Source: Bacillota bacterium (GTDB lineage: Bacteria; Bacillota; Clostridia; Lachnospirales; Lachnospiraceae). From it: a stretch of 9,802 nucleotides of DNA. A program made the translations under genes and the position numbers. Each line of letters begins with the position of its first letter. Positions within the stretch are counted from its first letter, which is position 1. The stretch spans positions 1 to 9,802 of the forward strand of contig JAIIAN010000110.1 in NCBI GenBank assembly GCA_022717655.1, written 5' to 3'. Below the pieces are notes generated by a model. It was not told the DNA's origin, did no database searches, and saw only the letters and a program-made list of their open reading frames with translations. Of this stretch, positions 1 through 6,800 are shown piece by piece.

Positions 1-221
1 ACCCAGCGGCTGATTTCCTTTCCACCGCCATGTACAATAATCGGTTTAAATCCAACTAATTTTAACAGTACAACGTCTTTGATGACATTTCTTTTGAGTT
101 CTTCATCAACCATTGCACTTCCGCCGTATTTTACAACAATAACCTTTCTGTTAAAACGCTGTATGTAAGGAAGTGCCTCAATAAGTACTTCTGCTTTTTC
201 AAGATATTTCTGATTTACCAT
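1..221 (-). CDS. argB: Acetylglutamate kinase, N-terminal part (cut by window edge)
   Basis: The enzyme phosphorylates N-acetylglutamate with ATP, the second step of the acetylated route to ornithine, in the cytoplasm. The visible 73 codons begin MVNQKYLEKAEVLIEALPYI and show the amino-acid-kinase hallmarks: KYGGSAM at residues 31-37 (Lys31 and the following Gly-Gly for the ATP phosphates) and HGGGKEIS at 64-71 (substrate and phosphate loop). The usual length is about 290-300 residues, so roughly three quarters lies beyond the left edge. I chose the ATG at 219-221 because GGAGG at 233-237 and GGGAG at 225-229 lie just upstream. An in-frame ATG at 237-239 overlaps that GGAGG and lacks its own site. 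It lies 36 bases after argJ and is the third gene of the argCJB operon, so it presumably shares the ARG-box-controlled promoter upstream of argC. Many ArgB proteins are feedback-inhibited by arginine; the part seen does not settle this. Confidence 0.95.
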   Translation of the reverse strand, partial: MVNQKYLEKAEVLIEALPYIQRFNRKVIVVKYGGSAMVDEELKRNVIKDVVLLKLVGFKPIIVHGGGKEISRW

Positions 222-257
222 GTTCTCCCGTTCCTCCATCTGTTTCTTTTTGTACTT

Positions 258-1481
258 TTATGAGCGGTAATCCGCATTAATTTTTACATAATCATAGGTT
301 AAATCACAGCCCCATGCAGTTGCTGCAGCTGTTCCCATTTTTACATCTGCAATTGCTGTTACTTCTTTTTCTGAAAGAATTTTTGTTGCCTCTTCCTCGC
401 TGTATCCGGTAGCCACACCATTTTCAATAATTTTTAATTTTCCGGCTTTGCTTTCAAAATATAAATCTACTTTTTCAGGGTCAAATACTGCACCGGAATA
501 GCCCATTGCACATAAGATTCGTCCCCAGTTTGCATCATGACCGAAGATTGCTGCCTTCGTCAGATTCGATGTAATAATGGATTTACTTAACGTCACTGCC
601 TGCTCTTTTGACTTGGCACCAATCACTTTTACTTCAAATAAGGCGGATGCGCCTTCTCCGTCCGCAGCAATATGTTTTGCCAGCCAGGTATTGACATAAT
701 TTAATGCTTCCGCAAACTTTTTATAATCTTCTTCTTTTGTCTCGATTTTTTTATTTCCCGCAAGTCCATTTGCAAGTAATAATACCGTATCGTTTGTGGA
801 AGTATCTCCATCTACGGATACCATGTTATAAGTATCTTTTACGCTCTCACTTAAGGCTGCCTGAAGCAGTTCTTTTGAAATTACAACGTCCGTTGTGATA
901 AATCCAAGCATGGTACACATATTTGGATGAATCATACCAGAACCTTTACACATTCCTCCAACGGTTACGTTCTTTCCGTCAATTTCAACTTGAACTGCAA
1001 TTTCTTTCTTTACGGTATCGGTTGTCATAATTGCTTCTGCTGCAAGTGTTCCTGCACTGATACTTTCTGAAAGCAATGGAGTCATATTTTCGATTCCTTT
1101 TTTAATCTTTTCAATCGGAATCTGCTGTCCAATAACACCGGTAGAAGCTACTAAAACAGAATCTTCCGGAATGTTTAATGCCAAAGACGCTGCCTTTGCA
1201 GTTTCTTTACAACAGCCAAATCCTTCTTCTCCTGTACAGGCATTTGCAATTCCACTGTTACAGATGACAGCCTGCGCTTTTTCTGATTCATATACAATTT
1301 TCTGGTCCCATTTCACCGGTGCTGCTTTTACAATATTGGTTGTAAAAGTTCCTGCGGCTTCACAAGGCACTTTGCTGTAAAGCATTGCCATATCTTTTGT
1401 ATTTCCTTTTTTGATTCCTGCGGAAAGTCCTGCCGCCAAAAATCCCTGTGCTGCGGTTACACCGCCTTCTATTACTTTCAT
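258..1481 (-). CDS. argJ: Bifunctional ornithine acetyltransferase / N-acetylglutamate synthase
   Basis: ArgJ moves the acetyl group from N-acetylornithine to glutamate, recycling acetylglutamate and releasing ornithine. Bifunctional members can also use acetyl-CoA. The protein is 407 residues, the normal family length. It is made as a precursor that cleaves itself before a catalytic Thr. Here that Thr is residue 190 (codon 912-914) in the stretch KGSGMIHPNMCTMLGF (179-194). The oxyanion-hole motif STGVIG is at 113-118, and the C-terminus TAWGCDLTYDYVKINADYRS is the typical family ending. One oddity is that Cys189 precedes the nucleophile where Ala is most common. The ATG at 1479-1481 has AGGAGG a few bases upstream. 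It follows argC by 91 bases and precedes argB by 36. Whether it also does the acetyl-CoA reaction cannot be read from the sequence. Confidence 0.97.
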   Translation of the reverse strand: MKVIEGGVTAAQGFLAAGLSAGIKKGNTKDMAMLYSKVPCEAAGTFTTNIVKAAPVKWDQKIVYESEKAQAVICNSGIANACTGEEGFGCCKETAKAASLALNIPEDSVLVASTGVIGQQIPIEKIKKGIENMTPLLSESISAGTLAAEAIMTTDTVKKEIAVQVEIDGKNVTVGGMCKGSGMIHPNMCTMLGFITTDVVISKELLQAALSESVKDTYNMVSVDGDTSTNDTVLLLANGLAGNKKIETKEEDYKKFAEALNYVNTWLAKHIAADGEGASALFEVKVIGAKSKEQAVTLSKSIITSNLTKAAIFGHDANWGRILCAMGYSGAVFDPEKVDLYFESKAGKLKIIENGVATGYSEEEATKILSEKEVTAIADVKMGTAAATAWGCDLTYDYVKINADYRS

Positions 1482-1572
1482 GAGTGTTCCTCCTGACGTG
1501 TACTTCTCTTAATTTTATTTTTTGTAATTATAATATCCCCTGATTGCTCTATTACAACGCTGTTTTTTGTAA
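1482..1572 (-). repeat. argC-argJ spacer with 13-bp direct repeats and competing inverted repeats
   Basis: TTTTTTGTAATTA (plus strand) occurs at 1518-1530 and again at 1563-1575, the second copy covering the argC stop codon. Between them ATTACAA at 1551-1557 is complementary to TTGTAAT in both copies (1522-1528 and 1567-1573). The mRNA could therefore fold either a short hairpin at the argC stop or a longer one toward argJ, but not both. Pairing is AU-rich and weak. A role in RNA processing or in setting the ArgC to ArgJ ratio is only a guess; the repeat may be a simple slippage duplication. Confidence 0.45.
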
Positions 1573-2613
1573 TTACGGGAACATCGGAACTAATTTTAAG
1601 CCCTCATTTTCTTCAAATCCAAATAAAAGATTCATATTCTGAACAGCCTGTCCTGCTGCACCTTTCACAAGATTATCGATTGCCCCCATCATAATGATAC
1701 GGTTTGTTCTCTTGTCAATCTTAAAGTTGACATCTACAAAGTTACTTCCCTCTACCCATTTTGTCTGCGGGCATACATCTTTGTCTAAGACACGTACGAA
1801 ATATTCATCTTTATAATATTTGTCATAAACTGCTTTTACCTCTTCATAACTAACATCTTTTGTCAGTGTTGCATAAGCAGTTGCTAAGATTCCACGGTTC
1901 ATCGGAACCAAGTGTGGAGTAAAGTTGATGCAGAACTGTTTTCCTGCTGCATAACCAAGCTGTTCTTCAATTTCCGGTGTATGACGATGTGTTGCAACAC
2001 CATAAGCCTTCATATTTTCATTTACTTCGCAGAACAGGTTATCAATCTTTGCGCCTCTTCCTGCACCTGAAGTACCGGATTTTGCATCAATAATTAAAGT
2101 AGACGGGTCAATCAGTCCTTCTTTTACTAAAGGATAGCAGGTTAAAATACTGCAGGTGGTATAGCATCCCGGATTTGCTACGATTCTTGCTTTTTTTACC
2201 TGCTCTCTGTTGATTTCACAGAGTCCATAAACGGCTTCATCGATATACTGCGGAGCTTTGTGCTCAATTTTATACCATTCTTCATATACTTTTACATCTT
2301 TTAAACGGAAGTCTGCACTTAAATCAATAACTTTTACTTTTGAAAGAATTTCTTCATTGATTAAAGAAGCACACAGTCCTTGTGGAGTTGCAGTAAAGAT
2401 AACATCTACCTGGTCTGCCAATGCATCCATGTTATCATCCATGCATTTGTCATCGACTAACTGAAACATATTCTGATATACTTCATAGTATTTCTTATCA
2501 ATATAGCTTCTTGAACCATACCATTTAATCTCAACATCTTTATGATTTAAAAGTAATCTTACCAGTTCTCCTCCGGCATAACCGGTTGCACCTATTATTC
2601 CTGCTTTTATCAT
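1573..2613 (-). CDS. argC: N-acetyl-gamma-glutamyl-phosphate reductase
   Basis: ArgC reduces N-acetylglutamyl phosphate with NADPH to the semialdehyde, the third step toward ornithine. At 346 residues it has the normal length. The N-terminal Rossmann motif GATGYAGGELVRLL (8-21) binds NADP. The catalytic Cys is Cys150 in NPGCYTTC (147-154), SGTSGAGRG is at 179-187, and HRHTPEIEEQL at 209-219 carries the conserved His region. The ATG at 2611-2613 is preceded by purine-rich AGAGAGG and GGGAAG. It is the first gene of the minus-strand arg operon and carries a predicted leader of about 158 bases downstream of an ARG-box-covered promoter. Divergent argG lies on the other side of the gap. Confidence 0.97.
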   Translation of the reverse strand: MIKAGIIGATGYAGGELVRLLLNHKDVEIKWYGSRSYIDKKYYEVYQNMFQLVDDKCMDDNMDALADQVDVIFTATPQGLCASLINEEILSKVKVIDLSADFRLKDVKVYEEWYKIEHKAPQYIDEAVYGLCEINREQVKKARIVANPGCYTTCSILTCYPLVKEGLIDPSTLIIDAKSGTSGAGRGAKIDNLFCEVNENMKAYGVATHRHTPEIEEQLGYAAGKQFCINFTPHLVPMNRGILATAYATLTKDVSYEEVKAVYDKYYKDEYFVRVLDKDVCPQTKWVEGSNFVDVNFKIDKRTNRIIMMGAIDNLVKGAAGQAVQNMNLLFGFEENEGLKLVPMFP

Positions 2614-2644
2614 ATCTTCCCAACCTCTCTTTTAACGATTCTTT

Positions 2645-2664
2645 TCAAGGAGCATGCTCCCTGA
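2645..2664. repeat. Near-perfect 20-bp palindrome in the argC leader
   Basis: GGAGCATGCTCC at 2649-2660 is a perfect 12-base palindrome. Outside one mismatched pair, a further three base pairs extend the symmetry to 2645-2664. It lies 32 bases before the argC start, within the predicted transcript, and also 4 bases from a TATAAT on the minus strand (2664-2669) that has no matching -35. It could be a protein-binding site or a small hairpin with a CATG loop. No regulator can be named. Confidence 0.5.
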
Positions 2665-2685
2665 TTATATCTTTATCTTTACCAT

Positions 2686-2741
2686 AATACCGCAGTTCTT
2701 CATTTGAGTAAAGTCCAAGAATCTTGTTTTTATGCGGTATT
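2686..2741 (-). repeat. Inverted repeat in the argC leader (9-bp stem, 38-base loop)
   Basis: AATACCGCA at 2686-2694 is the exact reverse complement of TGCGGTATT at 2733-2741. Inside the loop, TTCTT (2696-2700) can pair with AAGAA (2717-2721), so an elongated stem is possible. On the minus strand it begins about 30 bases after the predicted argC transcription start. No U-run follows it in that direction, so it is not an ordinary intrinsic terminator. It does not show the T-box core sequence. Confidence 0.45.
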
Positions 2742-2772
2742 TTTATTTTTTATGCATAAGATTCGTCCCGAT

Positions 2773-2786
2773 TGCATAATAATACA
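2773..2786. promoter_or_regulatory. ARG box 1 (probable ArgR operator)
   Basis: TGCATAATAATACA fits the symmetric ArgR half-site pattern TGNAT-WWWW-ATNCA at every fixed position. It covers the -10 of the argC promoter. Its centre is about 20.5 bp from box 2, close to the spacing known for paired ARG boxes bound by an ArgR hexamer. No argR gene is in the window, so the regulator is assumed from family knowledge. Confidence 0.7.
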
Positions 2787-2807
2787 TCTTTTATGTATAA
2801 TATTCAA
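2779..2807 (-). promoter_or_regulatory. argCJB promoter
   Basis: On the minus strand, TTGAAT (2802-2807) and TATTAT (2779-2784) are separated by exactly 17 bases, a sigma-A type promoter with one mismatch in the -10 and two in the -35. Transcription would start near 2771-2772, giving a leader of about 158 bases before argC. Both hexamers are embedded in the ARG boxes, so bound ArgR would block RNA polymerase. Confidence 0.7.
2794..2806. promoter_or_regulatory. ARG box 2 (imperfect spacing)
   Basis: TGTATAATATTCA has both ArgR half-sites (TGTAT and ATTCA) but three rather than four bases between them. It covers the -35 of the argC promoter. The pairing with box 1 at about two helical turns makes it more credible than it would be alone. 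Confidence 0.6.
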
Positions 2808-2927
2808 CCCCTATTTTTGATTTTTTTCATTTTCTGCAATCTCATTTGATTTACTTTTAAAATAGGTATTGATTCGACCTTTTATTTGCTTGTTTTTTTA
2901 TTTTTTTACACTTTTTTCAATTTTCTA

Positions 2928-2956
2928 TTGCATAATTATAAGAGTTGTTGTATAGT
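2928..2956 (+). promoter_or_regulatory. Probable argG promoter with weaker ARG-box-like sites
   Basis: TTGCAT (2928-2933) and TATAGT (2951-2956) are 17 bases apart, giving a start near 2963 and a leader of about 63 bases before argG. Two degraded ARG-box-like sequences overlie it: TGCATAATTATAAG at 2929-2942 and one starting TGTATAGTAAAT at 2949-2962, with centres 20 bp apart. Each keeps a good left half and a poor right half, so ArgR binding here is less certain than at argC. Confidence 0.55.
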
Positions 2957-3025
2957 AAATCGTGTTGAAAAACATAATTGAAATTTTTAAAATTTATTTT
3001 TATAAATCTTAGGAGGAAACTTATC

Positions 3026-4255
3026 ATGAAAGAAAAAGTTATTTTAGCATACTCTGGCGGTCTTGATACAACTGCTTTAATCCCATGGTTAAAAGAAAAC
3101 TTCGATTATGAAGTAATCTGCTGTTGTGTAAACTGTGGACAGGGAAATGAATTAGACGGTCTGGAAGAACGTGCAAAACTCTCCGGTGCTTCTAAATTGT
3201 ATATTGAAGATATTGTTGATGAATTCTGTGATGACTATATCATGCCTTGTGTTGAAGCAGGTGCTGTATATGAACACAAATATCTGCTTGGAACTTCCAT
3301 GGCTCGTCCGGTTATCGCAAAGAAACTGGTTGAAATTGCAAGAAAAGAAGGCGCTTCTGCTATCTGCCACGGTGCTACCGGTAAAGGAAATGACCAGATT
3401 CGTTTTGAACTCGGTATCAAAGCACTTGCCCCGGATTTAAGAATCATTGCTCCATGGCGTATGACTGATGTATGGACTATGCAGTCTCGTGAAGATGAGT
3501 TAGAATTCTGTAAAGCACATGGAATTGACCTTCCATTCGACGCAAACCACAGCTACAGCCGTGACCGTAACTTATGGCACATCAGCCATGAAGGTCTTGA
3601 ACTGGAAGACCCGTCTCAGGAACCAAACTATGACGATATGCTCGTTCTTAGTGTTACACCGGAAAAAGCTCCTGATAAACCAGAATATGTTACTATGACA
3701 TTTGAAAAAGGTGTTCCGGTTTCTTTAAATGGAAAATCCATGAAAGTATCTGAAATCATCACTGAATTAAATACACTTGGCGGAAAACATGGTATCGGTA
3801 TCATTGATATTGTAGAAAACCGTGTTGTTGGTATGAAATCCCGTGGTGTATATGAAACTCCTGGCGGAACAATCTTAATGGCTGCTCATGACCAGTTAGA
3901 AGAACTGATTCTTGACCGTGAAACAATGGAAACAAAGAAAAAACTCGGAAGCCAGTTCGCACAGGTTGTATACGAAGGAAAATGGTTCACTCCACTGCGT
4001 GAAGCAATTCAGGCATTCGTTACTTCCACTCAGGAATATGTAACAGGTGAAGTTAAATTCAAACTGTACAAAGGCAACATCATCAAAGCCGGTACAACTT
4101 CTCCATACAGCTTATACAACGAATCCCTTGCTTCCTTCACAACAGGTGACCTGTATGACCACCACGATGCAGACGGATTCATCACTCTGTTTGGTCTTCC
4201 GTTAAAAGTTCGTGCTATGAAAATGGCTGAATTAAAAAATGAAAAACAGAACTAA
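3026..4255 (+). CDS. argG: Argininosuccinate synthase
   Basis: ArgG joins citrulline and aspartate, using ATP cleaved to AMP and pyrophosphate, to make argininosuccinate, the next-to-last step of arginine synthesis. The 409-residue product has the normal length. The N-type pyrophosphatase loop AYSGGLDTT is at 8-16, GTSMARP at 89-95, and the signature HGATGKGNDQIRFE at 115-128. I start at ATG 3026 because AGGAGG (3011-3016) lies nine bases ahead. A longer in-frame start at 2978 would add 16 residues and lacks such a site. Arg codons are mostly CGT and the coding is regular, suggesting strong expression. A terminator follows directly, and argH, its usual partner, is absent here, so argG appears to be transcribed alone. 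Confidence 0.97.
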   Translation: MKEKVILAYSGGLDTTALIPWLKENFDYEVICCCVNCGQGNELDGLEERAKLSGASKLYIEDIVDEFCDDYIMPCVEAGAVYEHKYLLGTSMARPVIAKKLVEIARKEGASAICHGATGKGNDQIRFELGIKALAPDLRIIAPWRMTDVWTMQSREDELEFCKAHGIDLPFDANHSYSRDRNLWHISHEGLELEDPSQEPNYDDMLVLSVTPEKAPDKPEYVTMTFEKGVPVSLNGKSMKVSEIITELNTLGGKHGIGIIDIVENRVVGMKSRGVYETPGGTILMAAHDQLEELILDRETMETKKKLGSQFAQVVYEGKWFTPLREAIQAFVTSTQEYVTGEVKFKLYKGNIIKAGTTSPYSLYNESLASFTTGDLYDHHDADGFITLFGLPLKVRAMKMAELKNEKQN

Positions 4256-4267
4256 TTTTTAACCTCA

Positions 4268-4312
4268 AAAAAGTGCTTCAGCGATTGATAAACTTTCGCT
4301 GAAGCACTTTTT
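4268..4312. terminator. Bidirectional intrinsic terminator between argG and nrdD
   Basis: AAAAAGTGCTTCAGCG (4268-4283) and its exact reverse complement (4297-4312) form a 16-bp stem with a 13-base loop. A T-run ends the plus-strand copy and the A-run supplies a T-run on the minus strand. It starts 12 bases after the argG stop and lies 24 bases past the nrdD stop, so it can serve both convergent genes. Confidence 0.93.
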
Positions 4313-4332
4313 ATTTGTATCTATTTGTATCT
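4313..4332. repeat. 10-bp tandem duplication
   Basis: ATTTGTATCT occurs twice in a row, between the shared terminator and the nrdD stop codon. This is probably replication slippage with no function. Confidence 0.8.
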
Positions 4333-4336
4333 AAAT

Positions 4337-6718
4337 TTACATCTGGTCTACATATCTCTGAATATTGGATGCATTGACATATTTGTGCATCTTCTCTCCA
4401 TCGAGTACAACCAGAGTCGGTGCCTGCATAATTCCAAATTTGCGTACCATTTCCGGATTCTGATCCGCATCGATGACCTGATACTCTTCTCCCTCAAGCA
4501 TTTTCTTTGCAATTTTACAGTTCGGACAGGTTGCCGTTGTAAATAAGTATTTTTCTTCTTTTGCAGTTTCCACAACTGTTTCTTGTTCTGTTTTCACCGG
4601 CTGTTCTGACTCAAGCTTTTGTTCTGCCGGTGTTGCTTTCAAATTAGAATGTAAAATATCATATACGGTACGATTCTTATATTCCTGACTCTTTCCATCG
4701 TTCCAGTTTTGAACCGGACGGTAGTAGCCGGTAATTCGGCTGTAAACCTCTGCTTTTTCTCCACATTTTGGGCAAATAAAATGTTCGCCTGCAATATAGC
4801 CATGTTTCTTACATACAGAATAAGTTGGAGAAAGAGTGTAATACGGAAGTTTATAATTTTCTGCAATTTTACGAACTAAAGAAGCAGCGGCTTTCCAGTC
4901 CGGAAGTTTCTCTCCAAGAAATGCATGAAATACTGTTCCAGAGGTATAAAGGGTCTGAAGTTCATCCTGTACATCGAGTGCATCAAAGATATCGGAGGTA
5001 TATTCAACCGGCAGATGAGAGCTGTTCGTATAATATGGAGTGTCACCCTCTTTTCCGGCAGTACGGATATCCGACCAGCGTTCTCTGTCATGTTTTGCCA
5101 GACGATAAGCAGTTGACTCTGCCGGTGTTGCCTCGAGATTATATAAGTCACCATATTCTTCCTGATACATCACCAGACGCTCTCTCATATGATTTAAAAC
5201 TCTCTTGGTAAATTCCTGCGTACGCACATCGGTCATATCACATTTGAGCCATCTTGCATTTAATCCGGCTTCATTCATACCTACTAATCCAATGGTGGAA
5301 AAATGATTGTCAAAACTTCCCAGATAACGTTTGGTATATGGATACAGACCTTCCTCTAAAAGTTTGGAAATTACATCTCTTTTCGTCTTTAAGGAGCGGG
5401 CTGAAATATCCATCATACGGTCCAGACGCTGCATAAAGTCATTTTCATCTTCTGACTGATATGCAATACGCGGCATATTAATCGTTACAACTCCTACAGA
5501 ACCGGTGCTCTCTCCAGAACCAAAGAATCCACCTGTTTTCTTTCTTAATTCACGTAAATCAAGGCGCAGACGACAGCACATGCTTCTTACATCGCTTGGC
5601 TGCATATCGCTGTTAATATAGTTTGAAAAATACGGTGTTCCATATTTAGACGTCATTTCAAATAACAGGCGGTTATTTTCAGTATCAGACCAGTCAAAGT
5701 CTTTGGTAATGGAATAAGTCGGAATTGGATACTGGAATCCTCGTCCATTTGCATCTCCCTCAATCATGGTTTCAATAAATGCCTTATTAACCATATCCAT
5801 TTCTTTTTTACAGTCTTTGTATTTAAACGGCATTTCTTTTCCGCCGACAATTGCAGGAAGTTCTGCCAAATCATCCGGAACCGTCCAGTCTAAGGTAATA
5901 TTGGAAAATGGTGCCTGCGTTCCCCAACGGCTCGGTGTATTGACTCCGTAAATAAAGGCTTCAATACATTTTTTTACTTCTTTATAGCTTAATCCATCTG
6001 CTTTTACAAACGGTGCAAGGTAAGTATCAAAGGATGAAAATGCCTGCGCACCAGCCCATTCATTCTGCATAATTCCCAGAAAATTTACCATCTGATTGCA
6101 AAGCACACTTAAATGTTTTGCCGGTGCAGAAGTAATCTTTCCTTCAATTCCACCAAGCCCTTCCTGAATCAGCTGTTTTAAAGACCAGCCGGCACAGTAT
6201 CCGGTCAGCATAGACAAATCATGAATATGGATATCGGCATTTCTGTGTGCTTCTGAAATTTCATTGTCATAAATTTCAGAGAGCCAGTAATTTGCGGTAA
6301 CTGCACCGGAATTGCTTAAAATTAATCCACCAACAGAATATGTCACGGTAGAGTTTTCTTTCACTCTCCAGTCCTCTACTTTTACATAGCTGTTGACAAT
6401 CTCTTTATAGTCCAGAATCGTGGATTTCATATTACGGATTTTTTCTCTCTGTTTACGGTATAAAATATATGCCTTTGCAACATCTGCATATCCTGCTTGA
6501 ATCAGTACATTCTCCACACTGTCCTGAATATCTTCTACAGAAATTTTTCCTTTTTTGATTTTTTTCTGAAAATCAGATGTCACATGAAGTGCCAGCATGT
6601 CCAGCATATCGTCACTGAATTGTTTATCGGTTGCATCGTATGCTTTTTTGATGGCCTTTGTTATTTTGTCTATTCGGAAATTGTCAATTTCTCCATCCCG
6701 CTTTACTACCTGAAACAT
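4337..6718 (-). CDS. nrdD: Anaerobic (class III) ribonucleoside-triphosphate reductase with fused redoxin domain
   Basis: NrdD makes deoxyribonucleotides from ribonucleoside triphosphates without oxygen, using a glycyl radical installed by the radical-SAM activase NrdG. With the start chosen it has 793 residues. An ATP-cone (about 1-90, VVKRDG at 4-9) gives allosteric control. Likely active-site Cys lie in TGYCAG (Cys175) and SMCCRLRLD (Cys381/382). CxxH (636-639) and CxxC (649-652) form the C-terminal zinc site, and RITGYYRPVQNWN holds the radical Gly664. After a Glu-rich linker (about 692-722), residues 723-793 form a thioredoxin/glutaredoxin-like domain with CPNC (731-734) and cis-Pro in QAPT (767). 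This may be a built-in electron donor. The ATG at 6716-6718 has AGGAGG ten bases upstream. The ATG at 6725-6727 is only one base from it, and a longer TTG start at 6802 would lie upstream of the promoter. No nrdG is adjacent. Confidence 0.95.
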   Translation of the reverse strand: MFQVVKRDGEIDNFRIDKITKAIKKAYDATDKQFSDDMLDMLALHVTSDFQKKIKKGKISVEDIQDSVENVLIQAGYADVAKAYILYRKQREKIRNMKSTILDYKEIVNSYVKVEDWRVKENSTVTYSVGGLILSNSGAVTANYWLSEIYDNEISEAHRNADIHIHDLSMLTGYCAGWSLKQLIQEGLGGIEGKITSAPAKHLSVLCNQMVNFLGIMQNEWAGAQAFSSFDTYLAPFVKADGLSYKEVKKCIEAFIYGVNTPSRWGTQAPFSNITLDWTVPDDLAELPAIVGGKEMPFKYKDCKKEMDMVNKAFIETMIEGDANGRGFQYPIPTYSITKDFDWSDTENNRLLFEMTSKYGTPYFSNYINSDMQPSDVRSMCCRLRLDLRELRKKTGGFFGSGESTGSVGVVTINMPRIAYQSEDENDFMQRLDRMMDISARSLKTKRDVISKLLEEGLYPYTKRYLGSFDNHFSTIGLVGMNEAGLNARWLKCDMTDVRTQEFTKRVLNHMRERLVMYQEEYGDLYNLEATPAESTAYRLAKHDRERWSDIRTAGKEGDTPYYTNSSHLPVEYTSDIFDALDVQDELQTLYTSGTVFHAFLGEKLPDWKAAASLVRKIAENYKLPYYTLSPTYSVCKKHGYIAGEHFICPKCGEKAEVYSRITGYYRPVQNWNDGKSQEYKNRTVYDILHSNLKATPAEQKLESEQPVKTEQETVVETAKEEKYLFTTATCPNCKIAKKMLEGEEYQVIDADQNPEMVRKFGIMQAPTLVVLDGEKMHKYVNASNIQRYVDQM

Positions 6719-6728
6719 ACTTTTCATT

Positions 6729-6734
6729 CCTCCT
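6729..6734 (-). promoter_or_regulatory. nrdD ribosome binding site that decides the start
   Basis: AGGAGG on the minus strand lies 10 bases before the ATG at 6716-6718 (protein begins MFQVVKRDG) and 1 base before an earlier in-frame ATG at 6725-6727 (begins MKSMFQ). The spacing favours the shorter form. Confidence 0.65.
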
Positions 6735-6767
6735 CGTTTGCGCCTTGTTTTGAAACGCTGTAGATTC

Positions 6768-6796
6768 ATTTTAGCAAATGCCCCTAGAGAAGTCAA
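6768..6796 (-). promoter_or_regulatory. nrdD promoter
   Basis: TTGACT (6791-6796) and TAAAAT (6768-6773) on the minus strand are 17 bases apart, each one mismatch from the sigma-A consensus. The start would lie near 6761, giving a leader of about 43 bases. The paired palindromes begin 11 bases upstream of the -35. Confidence 0.8.
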
Positions 6797-6800
6797 CCGC

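Larger units (their letters stand above)
2614..3025. other. Divergent argC/argG intergenic control region (412 bp)
   Basis: No gene is supported here. The plus strand is very T-rich, especially 2811-2920. The argC-proximal half (2614-2770) is the predicted argC leader and holds inverted repeats. The centre (2772-2807) holds the argC promoter and the strongest ARG-box-like sites. The argG-proximal end (2928-3016) holds a promoter candidate, weaker boxes and the argG ribosome binding site. A 12-codon frame in the leader (ATG near 2704 on the minus strand) has no convincing ribosome binding site and no arginine codons, so I do not call a leader peptide. Confidence 0.7.

Noticed and set aside
2666..2704. 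12-codon leader-peptide frame in the argC leader (minus strand)
   Set aside because: It has no clear ribosome binding site, no arginine codons and no downstream terminator, so attenuation by a leader peptide is unsupported.
2686..2741. T-box riboswitch before argC
   Set aside because: ACCGC is present, but the T-box context around it and a terminator hairpin are missing.
2733..2750. Plus-strand terminator formed by the AATACCGCA/TGCGGTATT repeat and its T-rich tail
   Set aside because: The loop is 38 bases and no plus-strand gene lies upstream to be terminated.
2978..3025. 16-residue N-terminal extension of argG
   Set aside because: The extension lies in AT-rich leader sequence, lacks a ribosome binding site and is unlike ArgG proteins, which begin just before the ATP loop.
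4825..5211. 128-codon open frame on the plus strand
   Set aside because: It is antisense to conserved NrdD coding sequence, with no plausible start site or recognisable protein.
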